Source of the DNA: Anaerotignum propionicum DSM 1682
GTDB lineage: Bacteria > Bacillota > Clostridia > Lachnospirales > Anaerotignaceae
NCBI RefSeq assembly: GCF_001561955.1
Contig: NZ_CP014223.1
Location: forward strand, 2,790,001 to 2,854,000
Length of the DNA: 64,000 bases
Reading direction: 5' to 3'
The notes under the pieces were generated by a model. It was given only the letters and a program-made list of their open reading frames with translations. It was not told the origin of the DNA and did not search any database. Below are positions 1 through 10,496 of the stretch, in pieces. How positions within the stretch are numbered: position 1 is the stretch's first letter; each line of letters starts with the position of its first letter. Made by a program: the position numbers and the translations under genes.

Positions 1-162
1 TGGAAATAACTTTCCCTGTTATTTTAGACTTATCTTTATCAAAAAAGTTCCAAAAAAAACTTCCGTCCCATCAATCTTTTTTTGACAGAAAAGAAATGAC
101 TGATTTACAATGAAATAGAATTCCGTTATCCCTATTCTTGGACTTTTTTGATTCTTGTTTTT

Positions 163-3100
163 TCACTCTTTGTATTTCTTCAACAACATTAATAACACAC
201 TCATATCAATGGGCTTAGGAATATGCTCAGTCATTCCCGCCGCCATGGTCTCTCCAATATCTGATGGAAACGCATTGGCAGACATGGCTAAAATGGGTAT
301 GGTTTTTGCATCCTGCCGTTCCAATTTACGTATTTCTCTACTTGCTTCATAACCGTTCATAACAGGCATTTGTATATCCATCAAAATGGCAAGATATGCA
401 TTTTCTGGGGATTGTTCAAAAAGAGCGAGGCACTCCCTTCCATCTCCCGCTACATCTACAATTAAGCCGCACATCTCCAAAAGAGTTTTGGCAATCTCCA
501 CGTTTATTTCATTATCCTCTGCCAAAAGAACTCTGGAGTTTTCCAGCTCTGCAAGAAGCCCCGTCTCCACTACCACCAACTTCTCTTGGGGTTCAGTTTG
601 CTTTGGAATACTGTTGTTTGTTTTTTTCTTTAAGGGAAGCTCAAAGCGAAATACACTGCCCTTACCTTCCTCACTTTCCACATAAATATGTCCTCCCATA
701 AGCATGGCTAGATTCTGAGAGATTGCTAAGCCAAGCCCGGTGCCTCCGGATACCAAACCGCCCTCCCCTTGTTCGAATGGAAGAAAAATTCTTTGCAAAA
801 AGCTCTTTTCTATTCCTATTCCGTTATCCCGTACTTCTATTTGAAGCAGACTCCTGTTGTCATCTAAATTTCGTCCTCTCACAGACAAAAGGATCTCCCC
901 TCTGGGTGGCGTATATTTAAACGCATTGCTTAACAGGTTAATCAAAATCTGATTCAATCTCAACGGGTCTCCTTCAAAAATACCCTCTGTCCCTTCTTTT
1001 AACAGCACTGAAAACCTTTGATCCTTGAGTTGCCCTTGAGTATAGCCATAGACAACTGCCTCCTGAAGCAAATCATGAATATCAAATTCCTTTATGTTAA
1101 GGGGCATTTTCCCGCTTTCTATTTTACTCATTTCTAAAATATCATTAATCAATGCCAAGAGATATTTTGAAGAGGAATTGATTTTTTTTAAGCAATCCGA
1201 CATTGTTTCCTTTTGTTCCAAGTTCGCCTGCGCGATGGAAGTCATCCCCATAATGGCGTTCAAAGGGGTTCTGATATCATGAGACATGCGAGATAAAAAA
1301 TCACCCTTCGCCGCATTTGCTTGCTCTGCCAATTTTAACGCATCCTTCAAAGCATTTTGCTGCTGGGCATCTCTTGACTTTTGTTCATCGATATCTTTAA
1401 AATATAGCATAACACGCAGACTATCTGCACTTTCCTCCAATAGCTGAACTTGAAGGCGATGCCAGCGATAAGTGCCTTTGCTGTTTCCTACAGGCATCTC
1501 CATCATAATCTCACTTTTCCCTTGGTGAAACTCTTTTACTAAAACTTCAGGCATAAATGTATTTCTTGCCCCTTCACGATACTCCCATTGAACCAAATCA
1601 AAGCAATCATTCAGCAAAAAGTCATACAACTGCTCATCTTTGGGCAAGAACATGCCATATTCATCAGAGTCCTTCCAAATGTGGGTTTCTCTGCTTTTCA
1701 AATCTACTTCAATAATCAAATCGTAAAGCTGATTGACCGCCCGTAGGAATCTTTGATTAGACATTCGGCTTTGCCTTTGCTCTCGCTGCAGCTTTTCCTC
1801 CGCCTGCTGTTGTTCCCTCTTGCTTTCATCTATGGAGCGTAGTGTTCCAACAACTTTTTTTAAAGTTCCATCCTCAAAAATAGGGTTTCCCTGACAAAAA
1901 AACCATTCATAACGCTTATTTCGTTCCACATATATTTCTATCTCCGCCCCAGTGATTTGTCCTTGCAAAATTTCTAAGAAAGTTGCTGTATGCTCCTTAG
2001 AAAGCATTGTGGACTTCTTCATCTTCTCCATGTAATTCCATATCTTTGTAGAACCCTTCTTATCTCGTTCCGAAGGATAGTAAGCAAAATAATCATCCCT
2101 AACGTAATATTCGAAGATACCAACCGCCATATCTACCACTGCCAAACGGTAACGTTCCCTTTCCTTTAATAACTGCATTTGGGTTAGCTTGTTGGCGTGA
2201 ATATCCAATAAAATCATCAAATAAACCGGGTATCCATTTTGATAGTCCACAAGCCGACCCTCACACTGAACCCAAACAGATTTCCCGGTTTTATCACACA
2301 CCCTGCATTCAAAGGAGATTGGTAGTCCTTTTTTCCCCTTTTGCATGATTAGAGATATTACAAACTCCCTATCCTCAACAAAAACGTTATCCCCAACCTG
2401 ATATCTTCTATCTATCACCCCAAAAAAATTGTAAAACGTTTTGCTGGCCTCCAAAAAAATGATTTCATCAGCCACAGCTATCTTTAAAACATACCCGGGA
2501 AGGCTATTAAATAGCGCTTCCTGCTCCGTAAGAAGCTGTTGGGCTATGCCCTTCTCAGTCTGAATTTCTTTCCAGAGCATCACCGCCATCCTATCGCCGG
2601 CATTAGTATTTTGGGGGATTATCACGCTCCCTCTAACCCAGCGATATAATCCTTCCTTATTTTGAAGCAGGTAATCATGGCTAATTCTTTGGATTCCCTC
2701 ATTGCAGTCCAATAAAAGCTGTTCCCTGCTATAAACGTGTCTTATCTCAGACTCATGCAAGGGATGAATACACTGATAAAAGTGCTCAGTCATTTCATCA
2801 TAGCTTGTCCCAATAAAAAAAACATTTCTCTCATAACAATCAGGTAATAGATTGACATACTCATCCTTCGTTAAATTCACCAAACAGCTGTGTACATATC
2901 CTTCCGATAAGATAATATCAATATTTTCAAGAAGGTTTAAATGCACTGCCGCATTTTCCCCTTGTACAACGGGGGTAATCACCACAGAAAATGCAGGGGT
3001 GTTTTCTTCTCCCCATTTTATGCTCGTGACCATTATCCGCAAGATTTTCTCCGAAACATCATCAAATATTATTTTTGTAAAAGATTCATTTTCCTTTATA

Positions 3101-3294
3101 TTTTTCTTTACACATTGGTGGCACTGTTTCTCCCATATTTCACGAAGCCTTCTGCAAAAGATATTCCCCTCTTGCCTTTTTCCCTCATTATTGCAGCATA
3201 GCACTTCATGGGTATCCTGTTGCACAACAAATACTGCCACTTCCCCCATGGCATTCAATAATTGTTCATAATTGTCTTCCCATTTTGAACTCAT
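163..3294 (-). CDS. Multi-PAS hybrid sensor histidine kinase/response regulator
   Basis: Predicted signalling kinase that autophosphorylates on His and passes the phosphate to its own receiver domain. The N-terminal two thirds looks like several PAS-type sensor segments separated by short coiled linkers, with no clear membrane segment, so it is probably cytoplasmic. HisKA motif SHDIRTPLNAIMG lies near residue 670, followed by N box (NQILINLLSNAFKYTP), G1 (DNGIGI) and G2 (GTGLGLAIS); a C-terminal REC domain has RVLLAEDNE and the phospho-acceptor Asp in MDIQMPVMNG. The N-terminal 70 residues are rich in Cys (CC, FC, CHQC), which could be redox or metal related; this is inference. I chose the ATG at 3294 because GGAAGGGG precedes it by 8 bases and a consensus promoter at 3344-3373 would start transcription at about 3337, inside any longer reading. 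Ligand and output are unknown; no partner regulator is adjacent. Confidence 0.9.
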   Translation of the reverse strand: MSSKWEDNYEQLLNAMGEVAVFVVQQDTHEVLCCNNEGKRQEGNIFCRRLREIWEKQCHQCVKKNIKENESFTKIIFDDVSEKILRIMVTSIKWGEENTPAFSVVITPVVQGENAAVHLNLLENIDIILSEGYVHSCLVNLTKDEYVNLLPDCYERNVFFIGTSYDEMTEHFYQCIHPLHESEIRHVYSREQLLLDCNEGIQRISHDYLLQNKEGLYRWVRGSVIIPQNTNAGDRMAVMLWKEIQTEKGIAQQLLTEQEALFNSLPGYVLKIAVADEIIFLEASKTFYNFFGVIDRRYQVGDNVFVEDREFVISLIMQKGKKGLPISFECRVCDKTGKSVWVQCEGRLVDYQNGYPVYLMILLDIHANKLTQMQLLKERERYRLAVVDMAVGIFEYYVRDDYFAYYPSERDKKGSTKIWNYMEKMKKSTMLSKEHTATFLEILQGQITGAEIEIYVERNKRYEWFFCQGNPIFEDGTLKKVVGTLRSIDESKREQQQAEEKLQREQRQSRMSNQRFLRAVNQLYDLIIEVDLKSRETHIWKDSDEYGMFLPKDEQLYDFLLNDCFDLVQWEYREGARNTFMPEVLVKEFHQGKSEIMMEMPVGNSKGTYRWHRLQVQLLEESADSLRVMLYFKDIDEQKSRDAQQQNALKDALKLAEQANAAKGDFLSRMSHDIRTPLNAIMGMTSIAQANLEQKETMSDCLKKINSSSKYLLALINDILEMSKIESGKMPLNIKEFDIHDLLQEAVVYGYTQGQLKDQRFSVLLKEGTEGIFEGDPLRLNQILINLLSNAFKYTPPRGEILLSVRGRNLDDNRSLLQIEVRDNGIGIEKSFLQRIFLPFEQGEGGLVSGGTGLGLAISQNLAMLMGGHIYVESEEGKGSVFRFELPLKKKTNNSIPKQTEPQEKLVVVETGLLAELENSRVLLAEDNEINVEIAKTLLEMCGLIVDVAGDGRECLALFEQSPENAYLAILMDIQMPVMNGYEASREIRKLERQDAKTIPILAMSANAFPSDIGETMAAGMTEHIPKPIDMSVLLMLLKKYKE

Positions 3295-3343
3295 TGCGGA
3301 TACCCCTTCCCAGTTTAAGGCCAACACTTCCATTTCTTTCACA

Positions 3344-3373
3344 AGTATAATTTCTCATCTATTTCATTGTCAA
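3344..3373 (-). promoter_or_regulatory. Sigma-A-type promoter of the hybrid kinase
   Basis: On the minus strand TTGACA (3368-3373) is followed after 18 bases by TATACT (3344-3349). The predicted start of transcription is near 3337, about 40 bases before the chosen ATG. Confidence 0.65.
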
Positions 3374-3487
3374 CATGATTTCAATGAGCTTTCCACTCTA
3401 TCCCAGGGCAAGCAAATGACAGCTGTATATCCTTTTAGTGGAATACCTAACATTCCATATCAAAAAGAGTAATCTCAGAAAAACGTC

Positions 3488-3532
3488 AAAAAAGGGTATC
3501 CTATAATCTGTTTAAGACCATTGGGATACCCC
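3488..3532 (-). terminator. Terminator after the dehydratase activase gene
   Basis: Minus-strand stem GGGGTATCC / GGATACCC with a loop of about 20 bases followed by TTTTTT, just after the stop codon of the activase gene. Confidence 0.65.
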
Positions 3533-3544
3533 TAAAAACTTCAT

Positions 3545-6500
3545 TTAATAACTTCTTTCATCCTCTTTCACCCGAAATGCCGCCTGTTCCAAAGAATGGG
3601 CTTTGCTCAAGGTGTTGGAACGAACTGCCTCCAGATTTTTATTTGCACTTGCCAGCATCAGCTTAATCCGATTCAGCTGATTGATTTCGCTCGCACCTGG
3701 ATCATAGTCAATGGCAACCACATTAGACAGAGGATACTGCTTGCGTAATTCCTTAATTACCCCTTTGCCCACAACATGGTTTGGTAAACACCCAAAGGGC
3801 TGTGTGCAAACAATATTTGCAACACCGGTATGAATCAGTTCTATCATTTCTGCCGTTAAGAACCAGCCTTCCCCTGTTTGGTTACACAGAGAAACTACCT
3901 TTTCTGCATATTTTCCCAGTTCACGAATATCCTGAGGAGAATCGAAGCGCTTGCTCACTTTTAGGGCACTAATCATAGGTTTTTGATATTGCTCTATGAC
4001 CTTTGCCACCATATCCGCAATGATTCTGCTTTTTGCAGAGCCTCCCAGATATTTTTCCTTCTGTGTTGCATTATAACAGCAATATAAACCAAAGGTAAGC
4101 AAATCAGGCACAACGGCTTCGGCACCCTCTCTCTCCAAGAGATTTACCAAATCGTTATTTGCGGTGGGGTGGAATTTTACCAAAATTTCTCCTACCACAC
4201 CTACTCTTGGCTTTTTCACATCAATCAATTCCAACTCATCAAACGCTCGGATGATTCCACGAATATTTTCTGCGTATGTACGGAATTTTCCAGTGGCAAC
4301 ATCCTTCTTCACTTTTTCATTCCATTTTTCGTAAAGTGCGTTGGCAGAGCCTTTCACCTTTTCATAGGGGCGTGTGCGATATAATACCCTCATAAACACG
4401 TCACCGTAAACCAAGGCCTGTATCGCCTTATTCATCATGCCTAAGCCAATTTGAAATCCCGGGTTTTTCTCCAATCCAACTGGATTAATGGAGATAACGG
4501 GAATGTTCGGCATACCCGCATTCTCCAAAGCCTTACGTATGAGGGCAATATAATTTGTTGCTCTGCATCCGCCGCCGGTTTGAGAAATCAATAGCGCTGT
4601 CCTATTTAAGTCATACTTGCCAGAAAACAGTCCGTTCATCAATTGCCCTATGGTGATCAGTGCAGGATAGCAAGCATCATTGTTTACATATTTCAGTCCT
4701 GTATCAATGGCACTTCTGTCCATGGCCTCCATAATCTCCAGATTATAGCCACAAGCTTGCATTGCCGGCTGCAAAATATTGAAGTGTATTGGCGACATCT
4801 GAGGGCAAAGTATGGTGTACTTTTCTTTCATTTCCTTTGTAAACAACACTCTGTGCAGGCTGGCATCCCCCTCTTTCAGGCTGACACCTTTTTCTCTTCT
4901 GTCCTCCAACGCAGCAATTAAGGAACGAATCCGAATACGGGCAGCCCCAAGGTTATTTACCTCGTCAATTTTCAGCACAGTATAGATTTTCCCCGAGGCA
5001 TTCAAAATTGCCTTTACCTCATCCGTAGTAACAGCATCCAACCCACAGCCAAAGGAATTTAGCTGAACATATTCAAGGTTTTCCTGGGTTGTTGCAAAAG
5101 CCGCCGATTCATACAGCCTGGAGTGATAAGTCCATTGATCCCGCACGACAGTGGGGCGTTTTGCCTTCCCAAGATGGGCAACGCTGTCTTCTGTCAATAC
5201 TGCAATGTTGTAGCCCGCAATCAGCTCTGGAATGCCATGGTTAATTTCAGGGTCGGCATGGTAGGGACGTCCCCCAAGAATGATGCCTATCATGCCCTTT
5301 TCTTTCATATATTGCAGGGTTTCTTCACCTTTATCATGCATATCTCGACGGAACTGAGACCATTCGTTCCACCCATCGTAAACCGCTTCTTTGATTTCCT
5401 TTTTATCGCAGCCAAGGGGCTCAAATTCCTCCGTCAGACGCTTCAAAACCGTCTCAATTTTATCCATAGCTAGGAAGGGATTCATAAAAACGATATCCTT
5501 TTCTTGAAGCTCTTCCATATTGTTTTTAATGTTTTCGTTATATGAGGCTACAATAGGGCAATTATAGTTATTGTCTGCCGCAATGCTGTCTCTTCTTTCA
5601 TAAACCACCCCTGGGTAGAAAATCATATCCACGCCCTGTTCAATCAAATACATGATATGCCCATGTACCAACTTAGCAGGATAGCAAACAGATTCACTGG
5701 GGATGGATTCCATACCCTTTTCAAAAATACCCTTTGAGGAATTGGGGGAGAGTACCACCCTGTATCCCAGCTTTGTAAAGAAGGTATACCAGAACGGATA
5801 ATCCTCCCACATATTCAAAACACGGGGTATTCCCACCGTGCCACGCTTTGCTTCCTCAACTGATAAAGGCTCATAGTCAAACAATCTGTGGCGCTTATAT
5901 TCATAAAGATTAGGCGCAGGATTTTGATTTTTCTCCTTACCCAAGCCTCTTTCGCAACGGTTTCCTGTAATAAAGCGTCTGTCTCCATTGAATCTGTTAA
6001 TGGTTAAAAGGCAATGGTTGGTGCAAGCCTGACATCTTGCCATAGAAGAATGCACCTCAAGGGTATTCATAGCCTCTTGACTAATCAGCGTGGTTTGGAA
6101 ACCTGTTTCATATTTATCCCTTGCAATCAAACCGGCACCAAAGGCACCCATAATGCCTGCAATGTCAGGGCGAACAGCTTGCTTGCCGCTAATCATTTCA
6201 AAGCTTTTCAAAACCGCATCGTTATAAAAGGTTCCCCCTTGCACAACCATAGATTTTCCCATGGATTGAGGGTCGGCAATTTTAATTACTTTCAACAACG
6301 CATTTTTAATAACAGAGTATGCTAAGCCTGCGGAGATATCTGATACATCCGCACCCTCTTTTTGTGCCTGCTTTACCCTTGAGTTCATAAACACAGTACA
6401 GCGGGAACCCAAGTCTATGGGGTGTTTTGCAAACAAAGCTATTTTTGCGAAATCAGCCACTCCATAATTCAGAGATTTTGCAAAGGTTTCAATAAAGGAA

Positions 6501-7870
6501 CCACAGCCTGAGGAGCAGGCCTCATTGAGCAACACACTATCAATCACATGATCCTTAATGCGGATACACTTCATATCCTGTCCACCAATATCCAAAATAA
6601 AATCTACATCGGGACGGAAAAACTGTGCCGCTTTATAATGTGCCACTGTTTCAATATACCCTAAATCAATCATAAGGGCTTCCTTCAAAAGTCCCTCTCC
6701 GTAACCTGTAACACAGGAATTGCGAATCACAACATCCTCAGGCATCAAGTCATACATTTCATTCAAGCTTTTGGTAACAACGCCTAAAGGGTTTCCTTCA
6801 TTTCCTGCATAAAAGGAATACAGTAAGCTTCCATCCTCGGCAACCAAAGCAACCTTTGTTGTGGTGGAGCCTGCATCAATTCCTAAAAATGCATCTCCAT
6901 GATATGTAGAAATTGGAGTTCTTTTTACTTTGTTCTGGTCGTGTCTTTCCTTAAAAATATCATATTCTCTTTCATTGTAAAATAAAGGTTCCAAGCGGCC
7001 TACCTCTGCCGACATTTCCCCTTTTTCATATAATTTTTTCAGAATCGAGGTAAAGTTGAAATTCGCCTCACCTTTGCAGGAAACTGCCGTACCATATGCT
7101 GCAAACAAATGAGAATTCTCAGGTATAATGGCCGTCTCCTCTGTCAGTTTCAGGGTTTCAATAAATCTGCCTCTGAGTTCAGATAAAAAGTGAAGAGGGC
7201 CTCCCAAAAAAGCAACATGGCCACGTATGGGCTTACCACATGCCAAACCTGCAATGGTCTGATTCACTACAGCCTGAAAAATAGATGCTGCCAAGTCCTC
7301 CCGCTTTGCTCCCTCATTAATGAGAGGCTGTATATCTGTTTTTGCAAACACACCACAACGAGAAGCAATAGGATAAATCACCGTCTGCCCTTTTGCCAAT
7401 TCGTTTAAGCCCGTTGCATCTGTTTGTAAAAGGCTTGCCATTTGGTCAATAAAGGAGCCTGTGCCACCTGCACACACTCCGTTCATTCTTTGCTCAACGT
7501 TGCCGTTATCAAAATATATTATTTTTGCGTCCTCACCACCAAGCTCAATGGCAACATCTGTTAAAGGCGCCATTGTTTCAAGGGCTCTTGCTGTAGCAAC
7601 AACTTCTTGAATAAATTCCACTTCAATGCTTTTTGCCAGGGATACGCCACCGCTTCCGGTAATCATAACAGAAAAAGAAGCCTCGCCCAGCTCTTCCTTT
7701 GCCTCCTTTATGATCGTCATTACCGTTTTTTTGATTTCCGAAAAATGCCTGCGGTAGCAGCAAAATACCATTTCCATCTCTTGGTCAACCAATACAACCT
7801 TAACGGTTGTAGAGCCGATGTCAATGCCCATTTTATATGTATTGCCCATGCTTCCATCATGATACTTCAC
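3545..7870 (-). CDS. Giant 2-hydroxyacyl-CoA dehydratase activase-like protein (BcrA/BadF ATPase x2 + DUF2229)
   Basis: A protein of about 1440 residues with two ASKHA/BcrAD-BadFG ATPase modules: GIDIGSTT near residue 15 and [10 protein letters not shown] near residue 325. Each carries a Cys-Gly loop ([22 protein letters not shown]) of the kind that holds the shared [4Fe-4S] cluster in activator proteins. A Cys cluster CQACTNHC lies near residue 610, followed by a DUF2229-like segment and a long C-terminal part. Family members use ATP to drive low-potential electron transfer to radical 2-hydroxyacyl-CoA dehydratases or related reductases; this large fused form is common in Clostridia but its partner is often unknown. 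No dehydratase subunit is next to it here. The GTG at 7870 has AAGGGGG 8 bases upstream; ATG 7849 is an alternative. Monocistronic, with promoter and terminator visible. Confidence 0.88.
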   Translation of the reverse strand: MKYHDGSMGNTYKMGIDIGSTTVKVVLVDQEMEMVFCCYRRHFSEIKKTVMTIIKEAKEELGEASFSVMITGSGGVSLAKSIEVEFIQEVVATARALETMAPLTDVAIELGGEDAKIIYFDNGNVEQRMNGVCAGGTGSFIDQMASLLQTDATGLNELAKGQTVIYPIASRCGVFAKTDIQPLINEGAKREDLAASIFQAVVNQTIAGLACGKPIRGHVAFLGGPLHFLSELRGRFIETLKLTEETAIIPENSHLFAAYGTAVSCKGEANFNFTSILKKLYEKGEMSAEVGRLEPLFYNEREYDIFKERHDQNKVKRTPISTYHGDAFLGIDAGSTTTKVALVAEDGSLLYSFYAGNEGNPLGVVTKSLNEMYDLMPEDVVIRNSCVTGYGEGLLKEALMIDLGYIETVAHYKAAQFFRPDVDFILDIGGQDMKCIRIKDHVIDSVLLNEACSSGCGSFIETFAKSLNYGVADFAKIALFAKHPIDLGSRCTVFMNSRVKQAQKEGADVSDISAGLAYSVIKNALLKVIKIADPQSMGKSMVVQGGTFYNDAVLKSFEMISGKQAVRPDIAGIMGAFGAGLIARDKYETGFQTTLISQEAMNTLEVHSSMARCQACTNHCLLTINRFNGDRRFITGNRCERGLGKEKNQNPAPNLYEYKRHRLFDYEPLSVEEAKRGTVGIPRVLNMWEDYPFWYTFFTKLGYRVVLSPNSSKGIFEKGMESIPSESVCYPAKLVHGHIMYLIEQGVDMIFYPGVVYERRDSIAADNNYNCPIVASYNENIKNNMEELQEKDIVFMNPFLAMDKIETVLKRLTEEFEPLGCDKKEIKEAVYDGWNEWSQFRRDMHDKGEETLQYMKEKGMIGIILGGRPYHADPEINHGIPELIAGYNIAVLTEDSVAHLGKAKRPTVVRDQWTYHSRLYESAAFATTQENLEYVQLNSFGCGLDAVTTDEVKAILNASGKIYTVLKIDEVNNLGAARIRIRSLIAALEDRREKGVSLKEGDASLHRVLFTKEMKEKYTILCPQMSPIHFNILQPAMQACGYNLEIMEAMDRSAIDTGLKYVNNDACYPALITIGQLMNGLFSGKYDLNRTALLISQTGGGCRATNYIALIRKALENAGMPNIPVISINPVGLEKNPGFQIGLGMMNKAIQALVYGDVFMRVLYRTRPYEKVKGSANALYEKWNEKVKKDVATGKFRTYAENIRGIIRAFDELELIDVKKPRVGVVGEILVKFHPTANNDLVNLLEREGAEAVVPDLLTFGLYCCYNATQKEKYLGGSAKSRIIADMVAKVIEQYQKPMISALKVSKRFDSPQDIRELGKYAEKVVSLCNQTGEGWFLTAEMIELIHTGVANIVCTQPFGCLPNHVVGKGVIKELRKQYPLSNVVAIDYDPGASEINQLNRIKLMLASANKNLEAVRSNTLSKAHSLEQAAFRVKEDERSY

Positions 7871-8256
7871 TTGTAAAACCCCCTTCAATATACTTCTGCT
7901 TTCAGCCTTTCAACCGATGCACTTCCATATATGTTTTTATATCAATCCTAATTCGGTGTGTAAAATTTCGCCAAATTATCTTTCTCAAATACAATAGTTC
8001 TAAAAAACACAATTCATTGTGCTCTCTTCCACCCTCTGGTTAAGAACTGCTTTTTAAAAATCCATATGGCCTAAATGATTCATTGCCACAAATCATTTCT
8101 TACTGAAATTGACTCTTTCTGTTCACTTCACAAAATTTCATTAGTGACTTTACTTAATTTCATTATATGCACAATCCTAGTAAATTCAATATTTTTGGCC
8201 GCTAAAATCCCGTTAAAATTTTTATTCCATCCTTATTTTAGGGGATTTTTGCAACG
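7871..8256. other. Non-coding leader region upstream of the activase gene
   Basis: AT-rich stretch without a credible gene. It holds the probable activase promoter (8162-8189), which leaves a 5' leader of nearly 300 bases. I saw no recognisable riboswitch in that leader. Confidence 0.5.
8162..8189 (-). promoter_or_regulatory. Probable promoter of the activase gene
   Basis: Minus strand TTGAAT (8184-8189), 16-base spacer, TATAAT (8162-8167). The -10 is perfect; the -35 matches four of six. Confidence 0.5.
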
Positions 8257-8294
8257 AAAAAGGCTATCTCCTTGGAGGGGAAATAGCCTTTTTT
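8257..8294. terminator. Bidirectional hairpin terminator
   Basis: Stem of about 10 bp (AAGGCTATCT with AAATAGCCTT) flanked by an A run on the left and a T run on the right. It abuts the stop codon of the minus-strand gene at 8295 and can act on both strands. Confidence 0.75.
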
Positions 8295-8678
8295 TCATTC
8301 TAAAATAATAATTTCTTCAATTTTTTCAATCTGATGTGCAACGATCTGATTGTGGGTACGTATACAAATGAGATTAATTCTATTGATCCCAATCAATTCT
8401 CCTTCAATAATCTTCTTCTGGATTGTAGTCACCTTAATACGCATTCCACGGGTAAACTCCCTCCCATGAAATGTAAGGCTTTGTATTGGAAACAACTCTT
8501 TGCATTTTTCATAAACCTCAACCATGTCCATGTTTTTCACTTTGAAGCTTAATTCTTCCTCTTGCTTCCCAAAAAGCCTTTGGAAAAGTCGTATTGCAGA
8601 AAAAATAATGTATGCAATACACGCTGCAAGCAACACATCTCTCCAGCCTAACGCCAAAAAGCCTTCCAGCATCTTCAT
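8295..8678 (-). CDS. Small membrane-anchored protein of unknown function
   Basis: 127 residues. One hydrophobic helix (residues about 12-35, DVLLAACIAYIIFSAIRLF) is followed by a charged linker and a roughly 75-residue soluble domain rich in alternating hydrophobic residues (IQSLTFHGREF, RGMRIKVTTI, GELIGINRINLICI), which suggests a small beta-rich domain. A ribosome-binding site (GAGGTAAGAGGTA) directly precedes the ATG. It is flanked by its own terminator and separated by about 200 bases from the rsmI operon, so it is probably a single-gene unit. I do not recognise the family. Confidence 0.65.
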   Translation of the reverse strand: MKMLEGFLALGWRDVLLAACIAYIIFSAIRLFQRLFGKQEEELSFKVKNMDMVEVYEKCKELFPIQSLTFHGREFTRGMRIKVTTIQKKIIEGELIGINRINLICIRTHNQIVAHQIEKIEEIIILE

Positions 8679-8883
8679 TACCTCTTACCTCTTTTCTATC
8701 TTTCTTAATCTCAGCTAAGCTGCAGTCTGCCTGCTCTATGTTTCAAACACTTCAAAATAAGCCTTTGTAAAAGACAAACAGAATATTTTTCTTTTATTCT
8801 GCCCCATGACGGAAGAATAAAACCGCAACCGAGACTTACAGATTTGTCAAAATCTCTTTTCTATTTATGTTTCAAATACCAAT

Positions 8884-9744
8884 TTATTCATTGGTTTTAT
8901 ATTCTTTATAAATATCTCTCTTTGACACCCCTCTGTCCTTGGCAGCCTGCTTCATAGCATCTTTTTCCGTCAAACCCTGCTGCAAATACCGCTGGATATG
9001 CTCTGGTATGGAAACTTCTTCCCAACTAGCCTGAGCCTCTTTTTTTTGCGTTTCCAAAGAAAGCCCCTCTATAACCAGAACAAATTCCCCTTTTGGTGTA
9101 TTTTCTTTAAAATATGCTATCTGATTTTCTAAGGACTCTCGACGTACTTCCTCAAATTTTTTGGTTAATTCCCGAATCGCAGCACTTTCTCGATTACTGC
9201 CAAACACTCGGGCAAGCTCTTCCAACGTATCCAATAGTCGATGGGGCGCCTCATAAAATATCATAGTGCGGTGCTCTTTTTCCAAAGTGTCCAGCACCAA
9301 CCGACGCTCTTTTTTATCCGATGGCAAAAAACCTTCAAATACAAATCTTCTGGTATCCAAACCCGAAAGCACCAACGCAACCACTGCCGCCGAAGCCCCT
9401 GGAGCTACCGTTACAGACACCCCCGCTTCATAGCAAAGCTTCACCAAATCCGCACCGGGGTCTGAAATTCCCGGCATTCCTGCATCCGTAACTAAGGCAA
9501 TGTTCTCACCACTTAAGAGCTTCTCCACCAAAAAAGGCCCTTTGCCAATTTTATTGTGCTCATGATAGCTTGTCATGGGTGTTTTTATCTCATAACGATT
9601 TAAAAGCTTTAATGTGTTTCTTGTATCCTCAGCGGCAATTACATCCACACTTTCCAGAAGCTTTAATGTTCTTAGCGTGATATCCTCTAAATTTCCAATG
9701 GGCGTTGCGCAAAGGTATAATGTTCCTGCTGTATCCTGTTTCAT
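8884..9744 (-). CDS. rsmI: 16S rRNA (cytidine1402-2'-O)-methyltransferase
   Basis: 286 residues, the usual length. RsmI methylates the ribose of C1402 in the decoding centre using S-adenosylmethionine. The tetrapyrrole-methylase fold is clear: GTLYLCATPIGNLEDITLRT at the N-terminus, AAEDTRNT, YHEHN, and VTDAGMPGISDPGADL near residues 85-100. The C-terminus contains the lysine-rich tail typical of the family. The start overlaps the end of the upstream trmN6-like gene by 4 bases (ATGA), so the two are translationally coupled. It is the last gene of the tmk-darA-holB-ricT-trmN6-rsmI operon, an order conserved in Firmicutes. Confidence 0.95.
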   Translation of the reverse strand: MKQDTAGTLYLCATPIGNLEDITLRTLKLLESVDVIAAEDTRNTLKLLNRYEIKTPMTSYHEHNKIGKGPFLVEKLLSGENIALVTDAGMPGISDPGADLVKLCYEAGVSVTVAPGASAAVVALVLSGLDTRRFVFEGFLPSDKKERRLVLDTLEKEHRTMIFYEAPHRLLDTLEELARVFGSNRESAAIRELTKKFEEVRRESLENQIAYFKENTPKGEFVLVIEGLSLETQKKEAQASWEEVSIPEHIQRYLQQGLTEKDAMKQAAKDRGVSKRDIYKEYKTNE

Positions 9745-10496
9745 GCCTGCCCCTCTCCATAATAAATATCAAATGCTTCTTGGGTATACTTCCCTGCTTC
9801 GCTATAAATAATCAGCGGTGGTTCTACCTTAACCATTGGGTTTCCACCCTTTATTCCTTCTACAAGAACCATAGTTGGTGCCTTGTCCTGAAAGGGATGA
9901 ATAAAACGCAATCTTTTTGGCTCCAGCTTATATTGACGCATCAACACCAAAATATCCGTCAGCCTATGGGGGCGGTGAATCATATAAAACCTGCCGCCCT
10001 TATTCAATACCTTGTCAGCCGCCGCCACAATATCCTCTAAGGAACAAAGAATTTCATGCCTTGCAATTGCTTTGGCACTGTGGGGATTCACTAGGCCACC
10101 TCCTTCATTCATATAAGGAGGATTGGAGGTCACAACATCAAAAGTTTGCTTGTGAAAAAGAGTGGCAACTTCTTTGATATCTCCATGCAAAATAGAAACC
10201 TGTTCCTCTAACTCGTTTAAGGCCACACTGCGCAGTGCCATTTCTACGCTTTCTTCCTGAATTTCAAGACCGGTAAATTGCTGTCCCTTAGTTTTTGCGG
10301 CAAGCAAGATAGGGATAATTCCAGTACCTGTCCCCAAATCCAAAACACACTCCCCTTTTTTTACTCTGGCAAAGCTGCTGAGTAGTACTGCATCTACGCC
10401 AAAACAAAAACGGCTGGGATCTTGAATGATTTGATAACCATCACGGTGTAAATCATCCACCCGTTCATAGTCGTTGATTTTAATATCAGTCCTCAT
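9741..10496 (-). CDS. tRNA1(Val) (adenine37-N6)-methyltransferase family protein
   Basis: 251-residue class I SAM methyltransferase. Motif I is VLDLGTGTGIIPILLA near residues 50-65 and the catalytic N6-adenine motif is NPPYMN in VTSNPPYMNEGG near residue 125. The N-terminal DRFCFGVDAVLLSSF-like segment (here DPSRFCFGVDAVLL) is typical of the TrmN6/YabB family, which modifies A37 of tRNA-Val in E. coli. Genes of this kind sit between ricT and rsmI in many Firmicutes, as here. It overlaps ricT by 11 bases upstream and rsmI by 4 bases downstream. The family is confident; the exact tRNA target is inferred. Confidence 0.9.
   Translation of the reverse strand: MRTDIKINDYERVDDLHRDGYQIIQDPSRFCFGVDAVLLSSFARVKKGECVLDLGTGTGIIPILLAAKTKGQQFTGLEIQEESVEMALRSVALNELEEQVSILHGDIKEVATLFHKQTFDVVTSNPPYMNEGGGLVNPHSAKAIARHEILCSLEDIVAAADKVLNKGGRFYMIHRPHRLTDILVLMRQYKLEPKRLRFIHPFQDKAPTMVLVEGIKGGNPMVKVEPPLIIYSEAGKYTQEAFDIYYGEGQA

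Noticed and set aside
2852-3271. Plus-strand 139-codon frame inside the hybrid kinase gene
   Set aside because: A shadow of the kinase coding sequence; no ribosome-binding site.
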